64,000 bases of DNA. Source: Micromonospora echinaurantiaca (lineage in GTDB: Bacteria; Actinomycetota; Actinomycetes; Mycobacteriales; Micromonosporaceae). The DNA is taken from contig NZ_LT607750.1 of NCBI RefSeq assembly GCF_900090235.1, positions 1,500,501 through 1,564,500 on the forward strand, read 5' to 3'. Under the pieces are notes generated by a model that had not been told where the DNA came from, ran no database searches, and saw nothing but the letters and a program-made list of their open reading frames with translations. Position numbers and translations under genes: made by a program. Positions 60,976 through 64,000 of the stretch are shown in pieces (positions within the stretch are counted from its first letter, which is position 1; every line of letters begins with the position of its first letter).

Positions 60976-61809
60976 GTGGCGAACTACCCGTTTCGCAGCG
61001 TCGCCCAGCCGCTCAGCAGCCAACGCCCTCGCCCAGGCCGCACCCGTCGGCGAGCCGGTGCAGCCGTGCGGATGCTGGCGGCGCTGGTCCTGGCCGGTGG
61101 CGCGTACACGGTGTTCGCGCCGCAGGCGCGGGCGCAGGAGGAGCCGGGGATGAGTGCCGCCGCCCGGGAGGGCGAGGAGTTGTTCGAGGTCGGCTGCATC
61201 ACGTGCCACGGGCGTAGCGCCGGCGGTGTGGAGGGGCGGGGGCCGAGTCTGATCAACGTCGGTGGCGCGTCGGTGGAGTTCCAGGTCGGCACTGGCCGGA
61301 TGCCGCTGGCCCGGCAGGAGGCGCAGGCGCAGCGCAAGCCGCAGCTGTATACAGACGAGCAGGTGCGGCAGCTGGCGGCGTACATCGACTCGCTGGGGGT
61401 CGGCCCGGTCGTGCCGGACGACGTCGACGCGCTGGTCGAGCAGGCCGACCTGGCCCGTGGCGGGGAGCTGTTCCGGATCAACTGTTCGCAGTGCCACGCG
61501 TTCGGTGGTGGTGGCGGCGCCCTGTCATCCGGCAAGTACGCGCCGAGCCTCTACCCGGCCACCGACCGGATCATCTACGCCGCGATGCTGAGCGGCCCGC
61601 AGAACATGCCGGTGTTCGGTGACAGCACGCTGACCCCGGAGCAGAAGGCCGACATCATCGCCTACATCCAGCAGGTCATCCAGACGGACACCGACCCTGG
61701 CGGCTTCGATCTCGGGCGGTACGGCCCTTCCACCGAGGGTCTGACTGCCTTCCTGGTCGGCATCGTCGCGCTGGTCTTTGCCAGCCTGTGGATCGCGGGC
61801 AAGTCGTGA
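60976..61809 (+). CDS. qcrC: Diheme cytochrome c subunit of bc1-type complex (QcrC)
   Basis: 277 aa from GTG 60976. A basic N-terminal region, signal-anchor helix (about 32-53) and two heme c sites: C74-I-T-C77-H78 and C170-S-Q-C173-H174. One C-terminal membrane helix (FLVGIVALVFASLWIAG) anchors it, as in actinobacterial QcrC (cytochrome cc). It carries electrons from the Rieske centre to the aa3 oxidase at the outer side of the membrane. Its stop overlaps qcrA by 4 nt (GTGA). Confidence 0.92.
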   Translation: MANYPFRSVAQPLSSQRPRPGRTRRRAGAAVRMLAALVLAGGAYTVFAPQARAQEEPGMSAAAREGEELFEVGCITCHGRSAGGVEGRGPSLINVGGASVEFQVGTGRMPLARQEAQAQRKPQLYTDEQVRQLAAYIDSLGVGPVVPDDVDALVEQADLARGGELFRINCSQCHAFGGGGGALSSGKYAPSLYPATDRIIYAAMLSGPQNMPVFGDSTLTPEQKADIIAYIQQVIQTDTDPGGFDLGRYGPSTEGLTAFLVGIVALVFASLWIAGKS

Positions 61810-62894
61810 GCGAGCACGGCGCGCAGCAGAGTCGCGGGCCGGTCGACGTCAACGACCCCTCGCTGTCCCGATTCGACGTCGTCCGAGAGGGCGCACGCCG
61901 CGACGACATCGAGATCGTCCACTACGAACCGCAGGTCGTCTCCGGCTCGCGGGCCGAGCGGCGGCTGGTGCGTACGGTCAACGCGCTGTTCTTGATCGCC
62001 GGCGTGGCCGCAACCGCCTTCCTGGCGGTCTACGTCTGGTGGCCGTGGCGGTACCGGCTGCTCGCCGACATCGAGGAGTACTACACGCCGCTGCTCGGGG
62101 TGACCATGGGCGTCGCGTTGCTGGGCATCGGATTCGGCATTCTGGTCTGGGGCAAGAAGTTACTACCCAAGGAAGTATCCATTCAGGATCGTCACGAGGG
62201 CGCCGTTTCCCCCGACGAGCAACGCATCACCGGGCAGACCATGCTCTACATGGCCGACGAACTCGGCGTCAAACGCCGCCCCCTGCTCGGGGTTTCCCTG
62301 CTCGCCGGCCTCGTCCCGGTCAGCGCGGTCGTCGCCGCACCGCTGGTCGGCGGTCTGATCCGCGACCCGCACACCGACCGGGAATTCTTCCGGACCGGCT
62401 TCGCGCCCGCCGACGACCAAGGCGCCGTCACCCGCATCCGGTTGGTACGCGAGGACGGGCGTCCGGTCCGGCCCGCCGATTTGCTGCCTGGGGGCCAGGT
62501 GACGGTCTTCCCCGGCATCCCGCACGGAATCAGCAACCGGTACGCCGACTCGGTCACCCTGCTCATCCATCTGCGGACCGCCGACGCCCTCGCCGCCCGG
62601 CAGAACAACCGAGACGCCGGCAAGACCGACTGGATGTGGGGCAACTACATCGCGTACTCCAAGATCTGCACCCACGCCGGCTGCCCCGCCAGCCTCTTCG
62701 AGCAGCAGACCAACCGGCTGCTCTGCCCCTGCCACCAGTCCCAGTTCCTCATCAACAACAACGCCGAACCCATCTTCGGGCCGGCCAACCGGCGCCTGCC
62801 CCAACTCCCCATCGAGGTCGACGACGAGGGCTTCTTCGTCGCATCCTCCGACTACCAGGAACCGATCGGCCCCGACTTCTGGGAACGCCCCTGA
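61806..62894 (+). CDS. qcrA: Rieske iron-sulfur subunit of bc1-type complex (QcrA)
   Basis: 362 aa from GTG 61806. Three helices (about 56-77, 92-115 and 155-180) are followed by the Rieske domain with C288-T-H-A-G-C293 and C307-P-C-H310, ligands of the 2Fe-2S cluster (Cys288, His290, Cys307, His310) and the disulfide pair Cys293/Cys309. It is the actinobacterial three-helix type. Normally qcrB follows; here the next gene is a hemerythrin 455 nt away, so this is a partial, probably second, set. Confidence 0.93.
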   Translation: MSEHGAQQSRGPVDVNDPSLSRFDVVREGARRDDIEIVHYEPQVVSGSRAERRLVRTVNALFLIAGVAATAFLAVYVWWPWRYRLLADIEEYYTPLLGVTMGVALLGIGFGILVWGKKLLPKEVSIQDRHEGAVSPDEQRITGQTMLYMADELGVKRRPLLGVSLLAGLVPVSAVVAAPLVGGLIRDPHTDREFFRTGFAPADDQGAVTRIRLVREDGRPVRPADLLPGGQVTVFPGIPHGISNRYADSVTLLIHLRTADALAARQNNRDAGKTDWMWGNYIAYSKICTHAGCPASLFEQQTNRLLCPCHQSQFLINNNAEPIFGPANRRLPQLPIEVDDEGFFVASSDYQEPIGPDFWERP

Positions 62895-63349
62895 CACCTG
62901 GACAAGGCCCGAGCCGGCAGCCGCAGCATCATCAAACGGCCGCCAGCCGCTGAGGCCAGCCCGCCCACCCCACAGTGCAGCTGCTGAGGGCGGCCGACAC
63001 CGACTACAGGCAGCCCGACTCGCACGTGGCAGAGGTGCGGACTCGCATCGAACGGCAGGGCACCCGCTGCAGCTGATAGTTACGCGAAGGACGTAACAGT
63101 TCGCCCGCTGCCAGCGCAGGTACGACGGATGCACGGTGCGAGCGTCCCCGCGGCAGGGGCGGGACACCCGGCCCCTCAACCCCCGGAGGGTGGCTCCCGT
63201 CCCTGCCGTCCCTCACGCGCGGAGCCCAGGTACCGGTCAAGCTGAACGTAAAGAGGAACTGCTTGTATGCAGCGGCGTCGATACGTCGGCGTGACGGGTT
63301 TGGCCTGTCCTAGGCTCTGAGGTGCCGCCGCAGTCATCCGAGGAGCCAC
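62895..63349. other. Region after qcrA without qcrB
   Basis: 455 nt. Only a tiny frame (GTG near 62974, about 34 codons) is open in the sense direction, and nothing resembles cytochrome b helices. No promoter pattern is certain. Confidence 0.6.
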
Positions 63350-63847
63350 ATGCCGACCGACGCCATCGACCTGCTCGTCGAGGACCACCGCAAGATCCGC
63401 GGGCTGTTCCAGGAATTCCAGGACGCGACTTCGGACACCCGTAAGCGGGGCCAAGTGGTCAGCCAGATCATCGAAGCGCTGACGGTGCACACCTATGTCG
63501 AGAATGAGTGCATGTACCCGGAGGCGCGCAGGCTCCTGCCCGACCTCAACGAAACGGTACTGGAATCGTATGAGGAGCATCATGTCGCCGATGTGCTCAG
63601 CTTTGAGCTCGCCATGATGAGTCCCGATGATGAGCATTTCGAGGCCAAGACGATGGTCCTCATCGAGGTGGTCAGCCACCACATCGAGGAGGAGGAACAG
63701 AAGTGGTTCCCCAAGCTGCGTGCAGGCGTCAGCCCTGAGCAGTTGCAGGATCTCGGCGTCCGTCTGGCCGAGATGATGAAGAAGGCGCCCCGCAAGCCGA
63801 CCGCTCCCCGCGCACTGAAGAAGGCCATTGACGCGGTGCGGGCCTGA
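63350..63847 (+). CDS. Hemerythrin-domain protein
   Basis: 165 aa. The four-helix bundle carries a His-rich metal site: LLVEDHRKIRGLF, ALTVHTYVENECMYPE, ESYEEHHVADVL and EVVSHHIEEEEQKWFP, which is the usual H-HxxxE-HxxxH/D-HxxxE arrangement of the bacterial cytosolic hemerythrins. It likely binds a diiron centre and senses or buffers O2, NO or peroxide. Basic C-terminal tail (KKAPRKPTAPRALKK). Confidence 0.9.
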   Translation: MPTDAIDLLVEDHRKIRGLFQEFQDATSDTRKRGQVVSQIIEALTVHTYVENECMYPEARRLLPDLNETVLESYEEHHVADVLSFELAMMSPDDEHFEAKTMVLIEVVSHHIEEEEQKWFPKLRAGVSPEQLQDLGVRLAEMMKKAPRKPTAPRALKKAIDAVRA

Positions 63848-64000
63848 GCGATCCAACTGGTCGGCAGCCGGATGGCGACGTGATCGGCAACGACGGGATG
63901 CCCTGCCGGCTCTGCCAGTAGCATCCTCCACCCGACCGGGTCAGGCTCTGTCGGCATCCGGATCGGCCGAATTGAGTGCGGTCAGTGGGTTTGGGTTTCC

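Noticed and set aside
62974..63076. Short frame after qcrA as a remnant of qcrB
   Set aside because: About 34 codons, polar, with no cytochrome b helix or heme-ligand pattern.
1..64000. CRISPR array or prophage
   Set aside because: No evenly spaced direct repeats with unique spacers and no phage structural, integrase or lysis genes were seen.

Overview
The window is very GC-rich (third codon positions almost always G or C), uses GTG and TTG starts freely and has many 4-nt ATGA/GTGA gene overlaps. With the bc1-type cytochrome genes qcrC/qcrA, a MoxR-DUF58-transglutaminase-like cluster, F420-type oxidoreductase and LuxR/MocR regulators, this points to a filamentous actinobacterium, most likely Micromonosporaceae (inference; no database search was possible).

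Layout. (1) 1-17.7 kb: ordinary chromosomal genes: a truncated membrane protein, a NarL/DesK-type two-component system, a RibD-like reductase plus DUF4287 gene, LtrA, an LLM oxidoreductase with an SDR, a class A beta-lactamase next to a D,D-carboxypeptidase, a MocR regulator divergent from another RibD-like reductase, VOC and GNAT proteins, a stand-alone DUF4132 C-terminal domain, a secreted PKD protein and a nucleotidyltransferase. (2) 17.9-30.4 kb: an MFS pump, then a minus-strand cluster: a 1226-aa TPR/proline-rich/FN3 membrane protein, an FN3 protein, a MoxR ATPase, a DUF58 protein and a TgpA-like protein whose transglutaminase catalytic Cys and His look replaced. (3) tRNA-Leu(GAG) at 30.65 kb. 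(4) 31-49.3 kb: an accessory, partly decayed stretch with AhpD-like protein, glucose-6-phosphate dehydrogenase, DUF4396, a frameshifted NhaA-DsbA gene, IS relics, an MFS relic, OsmC, a TetR regulator, MsrB-MsrA, a quinone reductase, a CysS C-terminal fragment, GNAT, a cytosolic molybdopterin oxidoreductase with its flavin reductase, DUF4303, an ABC transporter, and a histidine kinase broken by a stop codon and a deletion that runs into the ABC ATPase. (5) 49.5-64 kb: an ArsR-AHSA1 pair, DoxX, a large LuxR (LAL) regulator, a CPA1 antiporter, DUF2254, a multi-spanning protein with a hydrolase domain, MscS, a qcrC-qcrA pair without qcrB, and a hemerythrin.

The most interesting signal is in region 4. 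A short inverted repeat, GGACT-N4-AGTCC, occurs exactly three times in 3 kb (37341, 38761, 40160), in front of osmC, the TetR gene itself and msrBA. One-mismatch versions lie upstream of the quinone reductase (40270) and the molybdopterin oxidoreductase (44385), with two more at 37484 and 38883. All the target genes fit repair or detoxification of oxidised thiols, methionine and quinones, so this looks like a compact local TetR regulon for oxidative or electrophile stress. The same stretch is otherwise full of pseudogenes and IS fragments, which suggests the regulon genes are being kept while their surroundings decay.
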